NCBI GenBank assembly: GCA_021397845.1
Contig: CM038046.1
Location: 65,056,021-65,120,020, forward strand
Direction: 5' to 3'
DNA length: 64,000 nt
Source of the DNA: Areca catechu
Taxonomy: Eukaryota; Streptophyta; Magnoliopsida; Arecales; Arecaceae
Part shown: positions 21,584 through 31,834 of the stretch, in pieces
How positions within the stretch are numbered: the first letter of the stretch is position 1
How the letters are laid out: each line of letters opens with the position of its first letter
Notes under the pieces: generated by a model
The model's input: the letters and a program-made list of their open reading frames with translations, nothing else
Database searches by the model: none
Told to the model about the DNA's origin: nothing
Translations under genes and position numbers: made by a program

Positions 21584-22221
21584 TGTTTTTTCAAACCAGA
21601 TCACTTCTCTTCGGTCTTGAAAAATCATATCTGATAAGTCAGTGGCTGGTCATATCACACACCCCTCTTAAAACTATAAATAGGGTCAGTGTTCTGAGTT
21701 TCAGAGAAGAATTCCATCGGAGTTTTATTCTGAGTGTCTCTCTCCCTCCCTCCTCTTTAAGACAAAACTTGTCTTCTTAAGACAAGGTTTTTTCTTACTA
21801 GGACAAGTCTTAGGTTTTAAGACATAAGCCTAGAGTGTCCTACTGGAGGGCTATCCTAAATCCAAGAGTAGTTTTGGAGAGCATTCATAGCGCCCTACAG
21901 GAGGGTAGGGTGTCCTACAAAGGAGGAAGTCCAGAAGGCTATCAAGAAGAGTCCTAGTCAAGCAAGCAACTGAAGTAGGAATTCTTTCTTGGATCAATTC
22001 CTGTGTTGATCACCGTTGGAGGGCTTGCACTTGTGAGTCTAGTGGAAAGGAGTGGAAAATCATATTCCAGGTATTCTTCAAAACCCTTATTAGTGACTTA
22101 TTAGTTGTACATGAATGAGGGGATCTTGGGATTAGGGTTTCTTACCGATATGGGTTTTTCATGTGTAAATTTTTGAAATCCAGTGTTCATTTATGCTAGA
22201 AGACCCTTAAGAAACCCATCA
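21584..22221 (+). repeat. Last copia LTR, second part
   Basis: Continuation of the LTR interrupted at 14476. It has TATAAATA at 21675-21682, several TTTAAGACAAG-like words (about 21758-21825), GGAGGGCTTGCACTTGTGAG and the end ...AACCCATCA. Confidence 0.78.
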
Positions 22222-22226
22222 CGAGC

Positions 22227-23313
22227 AACCAAGAACCGAGTTAGAAAACAAGAATGAATAAGATAGCAAAGAAATGAAGAGGGGTGAAGTTGAGGGTGGT
22301 AGTCAAGAGGAGATTCTTCTTATTGGGCGTCCAGGAGGAGCTTCCAGAGGGGTGTCCAAACTTGGGAGGTGGGTTGGTGGGTTGTGTAGGAAGAGGATAT
22401 CTAGGGCCTCACACCCCTCGATGCTCGAAAGCAAAGGCTCACTCTCTCACAGAGTTCTAAGTTACAAAGACAAGGGCTAGAAAAATTTCAGAATTTCATT
22501 TGATTCAACATTCATCATTATTATTACAAGAGGATTAGGGCCATATTTATAAGCTCCCAAGTCCTCATTTGAATTCAAATTGAAAAAGGGGATTACAAAC
22601 TTGATTTGGAGAGTGGAATGGGGATGGTTTTCTTCATGAATCAAGGGGTGCCTAACTTTGGATTTTGAATTTTCATTCATGAAGCTTCGCCGACCACGAT
22701 GCTTGGCTTGATCTTGGTGATATGGCTTGGTTTGTGGAGTGGAGTGAGGATGTTGTCTGCTTGGATCAAGGGGAAGTTAGAGGTTACCCATCTTGGAGTT
22801 TGAATTTGAAATTTCATCATAGACTTGGCCACCCAAGGTGTTTGACATGGCTTTGGTGATGTGGTGCCTCTCATGACAAGTGGCATTGGGGATGTGGCGC
22901 TCTTATGACATATGGCATTGGTAATGTGGCATTTTCCATGGCTTGGAAGATGAGTTGGTAGTCCTAACTTGGCATGGAGGAGAACTGGCTTGATTAGGCT
23001 TGACTTGTTTGCTCGCTTGTGGATCCATCTTCAAATTAGCTTGAACCCATCTTCAAATTGACTTGAATTTGTGAACCTACTTGGCTAATTACAGAATCCA
23101 TTGACCCTAACTTGACCAAATTAACTCACTCTAGAGAAATTACAAGACTAAACCAAAATTGAAACCAACTAGATACTAATTACATGACTCAAATACAAAT
23201 TACTCAGGCTTAAATATCTTAAGCCTTATTACAGGACCCAAAAAGACTTAGAACCCTAATCAAAAATCTATAGAGGGTTGAGGAGCCTCTGTCTAATCCT
23301 GGTGCCTGCACCA
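22227..23313 (-). repeat. LTR of a further minus-strand element, truncated
   Basis: Read on the minus strand it begins TGGTGCAGGCACCAGGATTAG at 23313, directly after a purine-rich tract, and runs left. A reversed TATA (ccatatttataagctcc, about 22541-22557) marks the promoter. No LTR end or PBS is found on the left. The simplest reading is that the copia array inserted into this LTR and the rest lies left of the window. It resembles the LTR at 54645-55098 in layout (CCTCACACCCCTCGA near 22410 and 54811). Confidence 0.6.
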
Positions 23314-24609
23314 ATGAGGGAATTCAGAATGTTCTTTGCCACCTTCTTGTCCTGGGTTATCATAGAACCTGTGAGCAGAGTGACGGTAAATGTTTGGCCC
23401 TCCTGGCTTGGCACCTCAGGCGGTTGGGAGGGACCCGACATAGCCCCTGGTGAAGGCGTTGCCTCATTTGAGTAGGCACCGGTGGCTCAGACCCTGAATG
23501 GTGGGGGTGGCATGGTAGCAGTAGTATCACCCACCACCCTTGCCTGTGGCAGGCTATCGACATGTGGAGGGGGTGTTAGGGCTAACAGCGAAGCCCCCTC
23601 TGCGATCCTGGCGGTATCCCTCCTGTCTTGCCCATCACTGGCCCCCGGCCTCTATTCCTCCTTGGCCTTCTTCCCGGACTCTCCCCCAAGCCTTGCCACG
23701 GTGGCCCTCTTTCAGGACATCCTCTGAAGTTCCCCGAAGCTAAATTTTATCCCTACGACATGAGGTAAACCATCAGTCCCACCCTTAGACCAGACCCGCC
23801 ACTAAAGAAAGGAGAGCCCAGCACCGAGTCTTACCCTAGGGCTGGGCCTAGGTGACCCCACCTTCAACAAGGTTCCGTTCACACAACAAGACCCAAGGGG
23901 CTGGGACCCGTGAGGAGACAAGCCGATCAAACACTTCCTTATCGGCTGGTTCGATTGTAGATTGCCGGTTCGAAGAAGTGTCTAGATCAATCCAGACCCA
24001 ATCCGCCCCTTTGATCGAAGCGAAAGATAACCTATGCTTCCACCTCTTGATGGAGGTAGGCAGATCAAGTTTGAGGCCCCCCTTTTGAGGGGACACGGAC
24101 CACCACACGCTGTCGAAGGGGTGGCATTTCAAGATAAACAAAGCCCTGAAAAGAGAAAAATGGGTGACGATCCCTTCTTGGGTACAGAGGACTATGAAAC
24201 AGAAAATGGTCCAGACAGAGTTGGGGGTGAGCTAAGCTAGAACCAGGATATAGTTGTGAAAAAGGAAAGAGAAAAAGACATGGAAGGGAAGATGAAGACC
24301 TGCAGAAAAGAAGTCTTTGTATAGGGCTATCTAGCTCGGGGCACTGGAAGTGGCCCAATCCTCCGGCCCAGGAATGGAGAGTCAAATGGAGTCAGGGACC
24401 CCAAATGACCTCCTGATGCAGAGGAGATCCTCGTTGGTCATTACCGAAGCAATGCTGGCTGGACCACTAGATTCCCTGACAGGAGGAGCAGATTGTGAAA
24501 GAGCTGCAGGGGGACCAATAACAATCCCCATCCCACGGGCACCCCCATGGGACATGGCCGGAACTTCCTCCTCCTTGTTGTCCGACAGAGGAGGCCTTGG
24601 CTGAGAAGG
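23314..24609 (-). pseudogene. Decayed gag-like gene of a non-autonomous element
   Basis: Minus-strand fragments resemble the N-terminal domain of many plant retroelement 'putative plant transposon' or gag-like proteins: RRSFGVPDS near 24400, then a segment with YKDFF.AGLHLPFH, then GGLKLDLPTSIKRWKHRLSF near 24030-24080. A Pro-rich tail ends at KKVAKNILNSLI next to the LTR. Several stops and frame changes occur. No RT or integrase lies between this gene and the LTR, so the parent was probably gag-only. The region is visibly GC-richer than its surroundings. Assignment rests on motif pattern, not on a search. Confidence 0.5.
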
Positions 24610-24614
24610 CCCAG

Positions 24615-25931
24615 TGATGCGAGACAAATAAATAAAAAAAAAAATAGTAATTAATTTTAATAATTTTTTTTCAGTAGAATTTCTTTGTATTTCAATAATA
24701 ATTTCATGAATTACAAGGGGGGCTGGTGGGGTATTTATAGAGCCCCAACCAGTGAAGTAAGGGACTCAGATACAAGACTTTTGTTCCCTTTGAACTACAA
24801 CTCTAGAATTTTGATACAAGTAGCCTGGACTCCTGCTTGATGGATTGACTGGGACTCCTATCCAAAGTTGCCAAGATGGAGATGGTGATGAGCTTCGATG
24901 AAGGGCCCCGATTGCTTCCTTGGTTGGTCATGATGGGTGGACTAAGGAGTCTTGATAATGTAGCCTTCTGCAGGTGCATGGACTCTTCAGTTTGGATTGG
25001 AGAAGACTCAAGAGTTTTAATGAAACTCTTAAGTTCTTGAAGCTTGAGCAACAAGTAACTTGTTTGAGTGAAATACTAGGAGTAGAAACCCTTGGACCTC
25101 CAACACTTGAGATAAGTAATTTGGCTTGAAATTCCCTAACAAGTGGCATCAAGGAAGGAGAGAATTTGCGAGGCCAAATGCTCCATTTGGCATGGAATAA
25201 CTTTGAGTGGAAGGGTGCCATTTGGGAGAGTCCTTCTGCTTTACTTATCTAAAATTAAGTGGCGCCAAATAATTCTTATCATGGGCCAACCAAAGAGTTT
25301 AGTCATGTGGTGATGTCTTGATTTTGTGGCATGTCCAACACAAGTGATATGGCATGTGTTCTTGTCCCAAAATAAAATGTCCAAATGGTATTATCCCAAT
25401 GTCATGTGTTGTTGTCCAAATCCTTGAAAATGTGGCGCCAAGAAGAGGTGACTTGGACTAGCACATGGGTTGTCTTGAGTCTTCAATTGGGTGCACATGG
25501 GATGCTATCTGGGTCCCCTCTTGTAATACAGGACTCAATGACTCAACTAATACAAGGACTCAATGAATAATTAACCAACTGATAACTAATTGAACCAACC
25601 ATACTTAATTAGGCTTCCAAAATAAAAACCCAATTAAAGTTGGTAAAAAGGGCTAATTAAATTGGACCACTAAGATCCTAATTGGATAATTATGGTTTGA
25701 CTCAATTGGGGTTTCGACTCAACTTGGTAAAAAGGATTTTACCCCAAAATAAACAAAACCCTAATTTTAGTTGGTAAAAAGGGTTTACTCTAACTAAACC
25801 AAAATAACAAAATTTAAACTAAATATTTACATGATAAATAGGGTTTGGGTTTAGGGTTTTACTTACAGGTGATCCACAGGAAATATATGGGTTCAACCAG
25901 TCAATTTCTTTTAGCCCTAGTGCCCGCACCA
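24615..25931 (-). repeat. 3' LTR, minus-strand gypsy copy A
   Basis: On the plus strand TGATGCGAGACAAATAAATA...GTGCCCGCACCA; on the minus strand it starts TGGTGCGGGCAC. Homologous to 52496-53811 (5' LTR) and 38101-38584 (fragment). A reversed TATA lies in ggtatttatagagcccc (about 24729-24745). Confidence 0.88.
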
Positions 25932-27055
25932 ATTCTCCCTGGGTGGGAGGAACTCGACCCTGTCGAGTATGGGTCAATTCCACTATTATAATATTCTAGT
26001 AAGTCAGGGACAATTCTCTGCAAGTCCTCTCTGGTGATCCAAGAATCATCAGACTCAGGTCAACCTTGCCATCGAACCAGATACCACTGGTAATCTTTGC
26101 TCCGGGTAGCGATGATCTTGTCATCCAAGATCCGTTCGATCTTGTCTCTCGAGGCTGGTGGTATGGTAGGTGAACACACTTGGGTTGGTTCACTCTCAAG
26201 GATAGGATTAGGCCCAAATAGCTCACTAGGAATCAACGTTGGTTCCCTATAATCGATAAGGTCTAAAACATTGAAAGTATTGCTAATGCCAAGTTCAGGT
26301 GGCAACTCGAGCACATAGGCATTAGATCCTATTTTTTTAATCAATTTGTAAGGTCCACTACTACGGGCATGTAACTTCTTCATGATTCCAAGTGGGAATT
26401 ATTCAAATCGTAGTTTAACCATTATAAAGTCTCCTTCAGTGTATTCTTTGAGTATCCTTTTTGTATTAGCCATATGTTTATAAGTTTCATTACTTTCATT
26501 AATTTTTTGACTTATTTCTTTATGCAACTCTCTAACATGTTTAGCATATGACTCAGCAAATTTCGAAATGCGATCATGCATGGGTAAAGGAACAAGATCT
26601 AGAAGTTTTCTAGGTTTGTACCCATGTACAATCTCAAAAGGACATTTCCCGGTAGACCTATTTACTGAGCTATTATATACGAATTCAACTCTAAATAGTA
26701 ATAGGTCCCAATTGGCAGCATATTCTCCCATAAAACTTCTTAATAAATTTTCTAAACTATGATTCACAACCTCGGTCTCACCACCAATTTGAGGATGATA
26801 AGCTATAGAAAATAAGTTTTGTTCCTAATACATGCCAGAGTGTCTTCCAAAAATAAGTGGTGAGTCATACGTCCTTGTCTGATACTATGGTCTGAGGTAA
26901 ACCATGCAATCTAACTACTTCATTCAGAAATAGCTTGTCTACTTTAGAAGCATCATAGGTTTGGAAACAAGGCTGGAAATGTGCCATCTTTGAAAACCTA
27001 TCGACCACTACAAATATAGAATCATTCTTCCTTAGGGTCTTAGGTAATCCAAGAA
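25932..27055 (-). pseudogene. Integrase catalytic core, C-terminus and chromodomain, gypsy copy A
   Basis: Reading leftward: integrase core motifs (VVVDRFSKMAHF, GLPQTIVSD) near 26870-27050, SVNRSTGKCPFEIVHGYKP near 26580-26700, the module MKKLHARSSGPYKLIKKIGSNAYVLELPP near 26280-26380, and a chromodomain (ERILDDKI, YLVRWQG) near 26060-26150. A frameshift and stops break it (for example at about 26400 and 26060). The purine tract cccagggagaat adjoins the LTR. The element is chromovirus-like but of a different family from A, B and D. Confidence 0.85.
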
Positions 27056-29397
27056 CAAAGTGTTGGGAATTGTGTTCCAAAGCCAATCGCCTGGGTTGTA
27101 GGCGGTTGAGCTAGTATTGTACTCTTTCTTTGAATTAATAAAATATTATTTTTGGCAGCTCATCACATATTGTATTTTCCTGAAATGAACTCTTTCCATG
27201 TGATGAAGTCCTTAGGACTACACTTACTTCGATACAGAGAGGATGTATCGAGTGGTCCTTAAACCTTGTTCACAACCAAAGGATATATTGTACTGGACGG
27301 CAATATATCAAGTATAGATTGTTATAGTTCACATCGTTTGGTTGTCCTCTTGACCAAATGAGTGTGGTGACACTGATGTGATCTACAAGTGGGATATGTG
27401 ATATCTCATTAAACGTGACTCCGTGCAGCCCCTTTCTGCCAAAGGGATACTCATGATTGGATATGGGTATAGGTGTCCCTCCGACCTGAGGTCATCATGG
27501 TAGCTTGCAAGCAACTCCCTGTGCTTTGGTGCCGGACTACCCGGATTTTTAATCCGGTGATGGAAGGTTTCTGGGTACAGGCAAGTACTTGTGGAGCAGT
27601 GATGGACCAAGATGGAATTGACCTGTCCAAACAGTTTGGAATGAATGTCTCGCAATATCTCAATTTAGCAAATCCTCGGCCGGGGTAGCCCTAGTGAAGA
27701 GTCATTGGGCTTGCAAGGTTGAGACACGTAGTCGACTGACTCAGTCTGGGTTGGCAGGCCAATCTCAATCATCCTAAGCATTAGAGGTCAAAGGGATGAA
27801 TTATACGGTAACCATATGCCAGAGGTTCGATAGTTTGCTCCCGCATCTTCAACCTATCCGAACACCGGGACCCATTGCTAGATGGTTTCCTGTGCTGATA
27901 CTAGAATTGTTCTAGTGCTACCGTTTAGGTTCGAACCTATGAGGTCACACGCCATAGAGGATTACTCTCTGATCCGGATACCAATTACGATTGGGAATCG
28001 TCTCGGTTTTATGGTCATAATTTTTTTTTTAGCACTCTTTTCCCCATCTTACCCTTGTCTGTGTCAACCGGAAATTGTTCCGGGTTGACCATGACTGCAC
28101 CAGGTTTTTTCTGAATCAGTTTTGAACTGATTCGGAGTTCGTTTTGGCCTTCAATTGGTTGTGAACCAATTTTAATCCCATAAACCAATTTAATTGGGCT
28201 TGAACAAATTAAATTGAATTGAACCCCTTTTTAATTGGACCGGTTATTTAAACCAATGGGATTGGACCGGTTTTATTTGAACCGGTATTTTCTTTGGACC
28301 GGTTTCCACGTTTCGTTGCTGCTAGAAGGCCAAACACCGAAGAGGCCAATCGATGCTGGGCGGGCGTCCTTTCTTCTCGCTCCACCGGATGCTTTAACCT
28401 CTTGTTATTGCTGGTTAAATGGGTGATTAGCAACCGTTGCCTCTTGGCCTCCCAGTCTCTATGTCTCCCTCTCCATTGCTGCCTATATATACACTGTGCA
28501 ACAGCAGCTCTGTTTCATGGTTGTGACACCGTGTGAAGAGTCAAAAAATAGCAGTCTCCATTAAGTGTTTGAGAGATCATTCCTTTCATCCATTGCATAC
28601 TCCTGGGCTGGTTTTTTGTAGAGTGTGAGGGAGAGAAACAAAGCCCTTTTCCTATTGTTTCTTGTGCTGAAACTCGGACTGTAGCAAAGGTGCTGCTGCC
28701 ATTAACCAGTGACTGTGTGTCTCCTTCCAGCGGCTAGCACCGCGTGTGAAGGTGGATCAGAGGGCCCCCGGCGTGTCTCCCCTCTAGAGGGAGTACTCTT
28801 CTACTCCTAGGAGCAAGCTCCACGAGCCGGGTTCGCCGCTGCAGCTCCAAACGCGAAGATCAACCTGCTGTCCTATTCTGCTACAGTTTTCTGGCAGCAG
28901 ACTTTTAGGGATTTTATACACCTATTTTAGATTATTTCGATTGCAGATATCGGTGGCAAATCGAAGTAGATTCATCCACCTTGCCGCTGCTGAAGTTTGG
29001 GAGCAAACGGAGGTCCGGAAGGTGGTGTTTTGACGACATTTTCAAACCTCAAAACAGGACATCCCACGGTTCCAAGGAAGAAGGCTGGAATAGTTTTATT
29101 CCAGCTATTCCAGCCTATTCCAAGTTTATTCCAAAGTTATTCTAGGTGGAATAAAGGTACGGAAAATTATTTTTTTTTAATCATGCATAAATAGATTTAT
29201 GTGTTTAATTTTTGCAAATATTTTTATATCATGATACATGCCTACATGCAACATGAATAGATTAGGTTCTGGGCGGAGCAGTTTTCCGTTGCACGAATTT
29301 TTAAAAAAAAGTTTTAAAATCCATTATGCTCCCGCAGCTGTTTGCATGCCTAGTGTAGGATCATGTCAAACCACCTGCATCTTTTTCTTTCACAAAG
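27056..29397 (+). mobile_element. Solo copia LTR inserted in gypsy copy A (LTR 27061-29392)
   Basis: The gypsy integrase is interrupted here but continuous in copy B (around 46200). The insert is bounded by the direct repeat caaag (27056-27060 and 29393-29397), begins TGTTGGGAATTG and ends TCTTTCA. It is 2332 bp, has TATATATA at 28484-28491 and no coding region. Its layout resembles the copia LTRs at 5181 and 12767. It also contains a cluster of ACCGGT words (about 28238-28303). With TSD and no interior it is a solo LTR left by LTR-LTR recombination. Confidence 0.85.
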
Positions 29398-29639
29398 TCC
29401 ATGCTAAGGTCTTGCCATGGACAATCTGGTACATGAAGAGGGGTGTATAAGCCAGTGTTCTGCTTTTGTTATTCTGCAACAGCATAAGTTCGATATCTAG
29501 CTACTATTTGAACAACATTCCTCTTAAGATTCGGCCAATAGAATTGGTCTTCTAGAGCTAAAATTTTCTTATTTCTACCGAAGTGTCCTTCTAACCCTTC
29601 AGCATGTGTTTCCCAAATCAAGAAGTCTCTAAGTGAAGT
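29398..29639 (-). pseudogene. Integrase N-terminal (zinc-binding) region, gypsy copy A
   Basis: The minus strand encodes the integrase start (SLRDFLIWETHAEGLEGHF near 29570-29640, then a segment ending in FYWPNLKR). It corresponds to 46202-46447 in copy B. It ends at the Sirevirus insertion after gaagt (29635-29639). Confidence 0.8.
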
Positions 29640-31190
29640 TGTTGCCGAGGTAGCTTCCCAAGAGAAGGGTGAATTGGGATTATAAAAACTTTTTCACAAG
29701 TATGTACAATTTGAAATCCTTTTGGTGTTGTGGTGCAATATGCAATGTGGAAGTAAGTAAAAGCAATAAGGTAAAGTAAGCACAAACACAAATACAAGGA
29801 AATTTAGAGTGGCTCGGAGCAACTGGCTCCTACGTCCACTACCCAAGGACCACTTGAGATTTCCACTATATCACCCAACCAGAATATAGTTGGATTGTTT
29901 TACAAGGCTCACAATTCAAACCTATACACTTTAGTTTTACCGGGATCACCAAAGAAACCCTAACTCCCTTTGGTTTTAAATGGGATCACCAAAGAAAACC
30001 CAAATACTTGGTTTTATACCAGGATCACTAAGAACCCAACTTAGGTTTTCACAAGGTTCACCTAAGATTCTTTAACCCTCTCTTAAGACACAGCCCCTTG
30101 CTGTTCTTAGAGAGAAAAGAAAGATAAAAGAGAAATATAAAGCAACTACACAACAAACCGAGTTTGTTAAATTATTGCCGATGTAGATCAAGGTGAAGCC
30201 TAGCTTTGAATGCTCTTTAATGCTCTTCAAGCTGCTTCTTTGCTTTTTCAATGAGTGGATTCAATGATGAAGAGAAGTTGATGGAGCTTTGAATCCTATA
30301 TTGAATGCTCTTTGAAGTTGATTGGTGAAAGACTTGAAGGCTTTTCAAATTCCCAAGATAAATCAATAATAATCTCTCTAAAAATTATTTAATACATCAA
30401 AAGTAATCCCTTTTATAATTTTCCATGAGACATAGTCATTGTAGGGCCTAGGGATTCATGAAAGAGCTATTGGAGACCATTTGGAATTCAAAAATTAATT
30501 TCAGTAACTAGCCGTTAGACTGTAGAAAACGGTCACTCGAGTCGGCTCGAGGTCCACGAGTCAGCTCGAAGTCTTAGACAGCCCAAATAGAAATCCTATG
30601 CGAGTCGGCTCGAACCTTCAATCAATACAAAACAACAATTTCCTTTAGTCGACTCTTCAGGGCAAAGTCGGCTTGAAGTCTCAGTCACCAACAAACATAA
30701 CTCTGAACGAGTTGGCTCTTGGGGCTTGAGTTGGCTCGAGATCTCAGACTTCAAAAATATGTATTCTTCCATGAGTCGGCTCTTGGGACTCGAGTCAGCT
30801 CGAGGTACTGAAACTCTGAAATTTCTTTATACCGTGCCACAAGGAGTCGGCTCTTGATCCATGAGTCGGCTCTTGCTAAAACTTCATTTAATGCTTCAAA
30901 CTTCTCTAAAATTCTTCAACACTTGAATCCAACAAGAGCTAATCTATACACTCTTATTTTTATAATTTTACAACCTTTTTACAAGATTACATAGTTGAAA
31001 AATTAGGGCTTTTATAATTTAAAGTTCATAAGAGTCTATACAAAATTAAATTACCTTTCAATCAATTTAAAAACCAATTAAACTACATATAACCATTTTC
31101 CTGCAACAACTTCTTAAGTAATTAAAAGAATTAGTAACTCATACATGCTCCAATATTTTGTGATCATCAAAATCATTCCAAGGGTCAACA
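29640..31190 (-). repeat. 3' LTR of the Sirevirus
   Basis: Plus-strand limits TGTTGCCGAGG...GGGTCAACA with inverted ends TGTTG/CAACA, 1551 bp. Around 30535-30870 it carries about eleven copies of GAGTCGGCTC and close variants, mostly in pairs. Near-identical in layout to the solo LTR 46448-47999. Confidence 0.88.
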
Positions 31191-31655
31191 ATCTCTCCCT
31201 TTTTGGTGATGACAAAACACTGGGCATGAACAGGATTTAAAAACACTTTTCAATTACTATGTATCATATTCACATGTATCAAATGATATTTAACATAGTG
31301 TATATCAAACCAAATTTAGTATCAAATTGTTGAACTAATAAGTATCAATACAATGTATCACAATGTATCATCAGTATCAATACAATGTATCACAATGTAT
31401 CATCTATATCAATAAGTATTGAAGCATGATGTACCATGAGTATCATCAAAATACTAAGTATCGAAACTTCACAAAATTAACTTGTATTTGAAGTAAGTTT
31501 CATGAAAACTTAACAAAAACTTAACATAAGCTCCCCCTTACTAATGTAATAACATTTCTTCATATTTTCTTTCATATTCATTTTCATTCATATCTTCACA
31601 CTTTCATGCTCATTCACATTTTCTCACTTCTCCCCCTTTTTGTCATCAACAAAAG
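31191..31655 (-). other. Multiple polypurine tracts of the Sirevirus
   Basis: Three minus-strand purine tracts precede the LTR: CACCAAAAAGGGAGAGAT (31191-31208, adjacent to the LTR), AAGGGGGAGC (about 31530-31541) and GATGACAAAAAGGGGGAGAA (about 31628-31647). Multiplied tracts of this type are documented for Sireviruses. A 32-bp direct repeat (31341-31372 and 31373-31404) lies between them. Confidence 0.7.
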
Positions 31656-31834
31656 GTATAAAAAGGAGAACATTCATTCACAAAATTAAGTCATTCACAA
31701 TATGTATCATAAAAAGTCATATATATATATGTAAAAAGTGTCAGTACATGAGTGATACAATACAAAAGTGCCTCGGTACGACAAAAGTAGTATCACAGCA
31801 ACAAAACATGATAAACATAAAGTCCTAAAACATC

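Larger units (their letters stand above)
2063..22221 (+). mobile_element. Tandem Ty1/copia array: internal-LTR-internal-LTR
   Basis: Two closely related copia internal regions (2066-5180 and 7585-12766) lie head to tail and share the middle LTR 5181-7584. The final LTR is 12767-14476 plus 21584-22221, interrupted by gypsy element A. Such arrays with a shared LTR usually arise by unequal recombination between copies. The 5' part of the first copy (LTR, leader, gag) is not in the window because the left-edge gypsy element is inserted in it, just upstream of the protease. All coding regions have stops and frameshifts, so the array is old and inactive. The bases after the array, cgagc (22222-22226), are the predicted TSD. 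Confidence 0.8.
24610..29639 (-). mobile_element. Minus-strand gypsy element, duplicated copy A (3' part)
   Basis: Contains the 3' LTR (24615-25931), polypurine tract and integrase. It is interrupted by a solo copia LTR (27061-29392) and then by the Sirevirus (29640 onward). The bases before the LTR, cccag (24610-24614), are the left TSD; the right partner is lost at the damaged right end of copy B (53811). The rest of pol appears only once, in copy B, which indicates a tandem duplication rather than two insertions. Confidence 0.8.

Noticed and set aside
22274..22886. ORFs at 22274-22480, 22477-22680 and 22677-22886 as genes
   Set aside because: All lie inside the truncated minus-strand LTR, on mixed strands, with low-complexity sequence and no domain.
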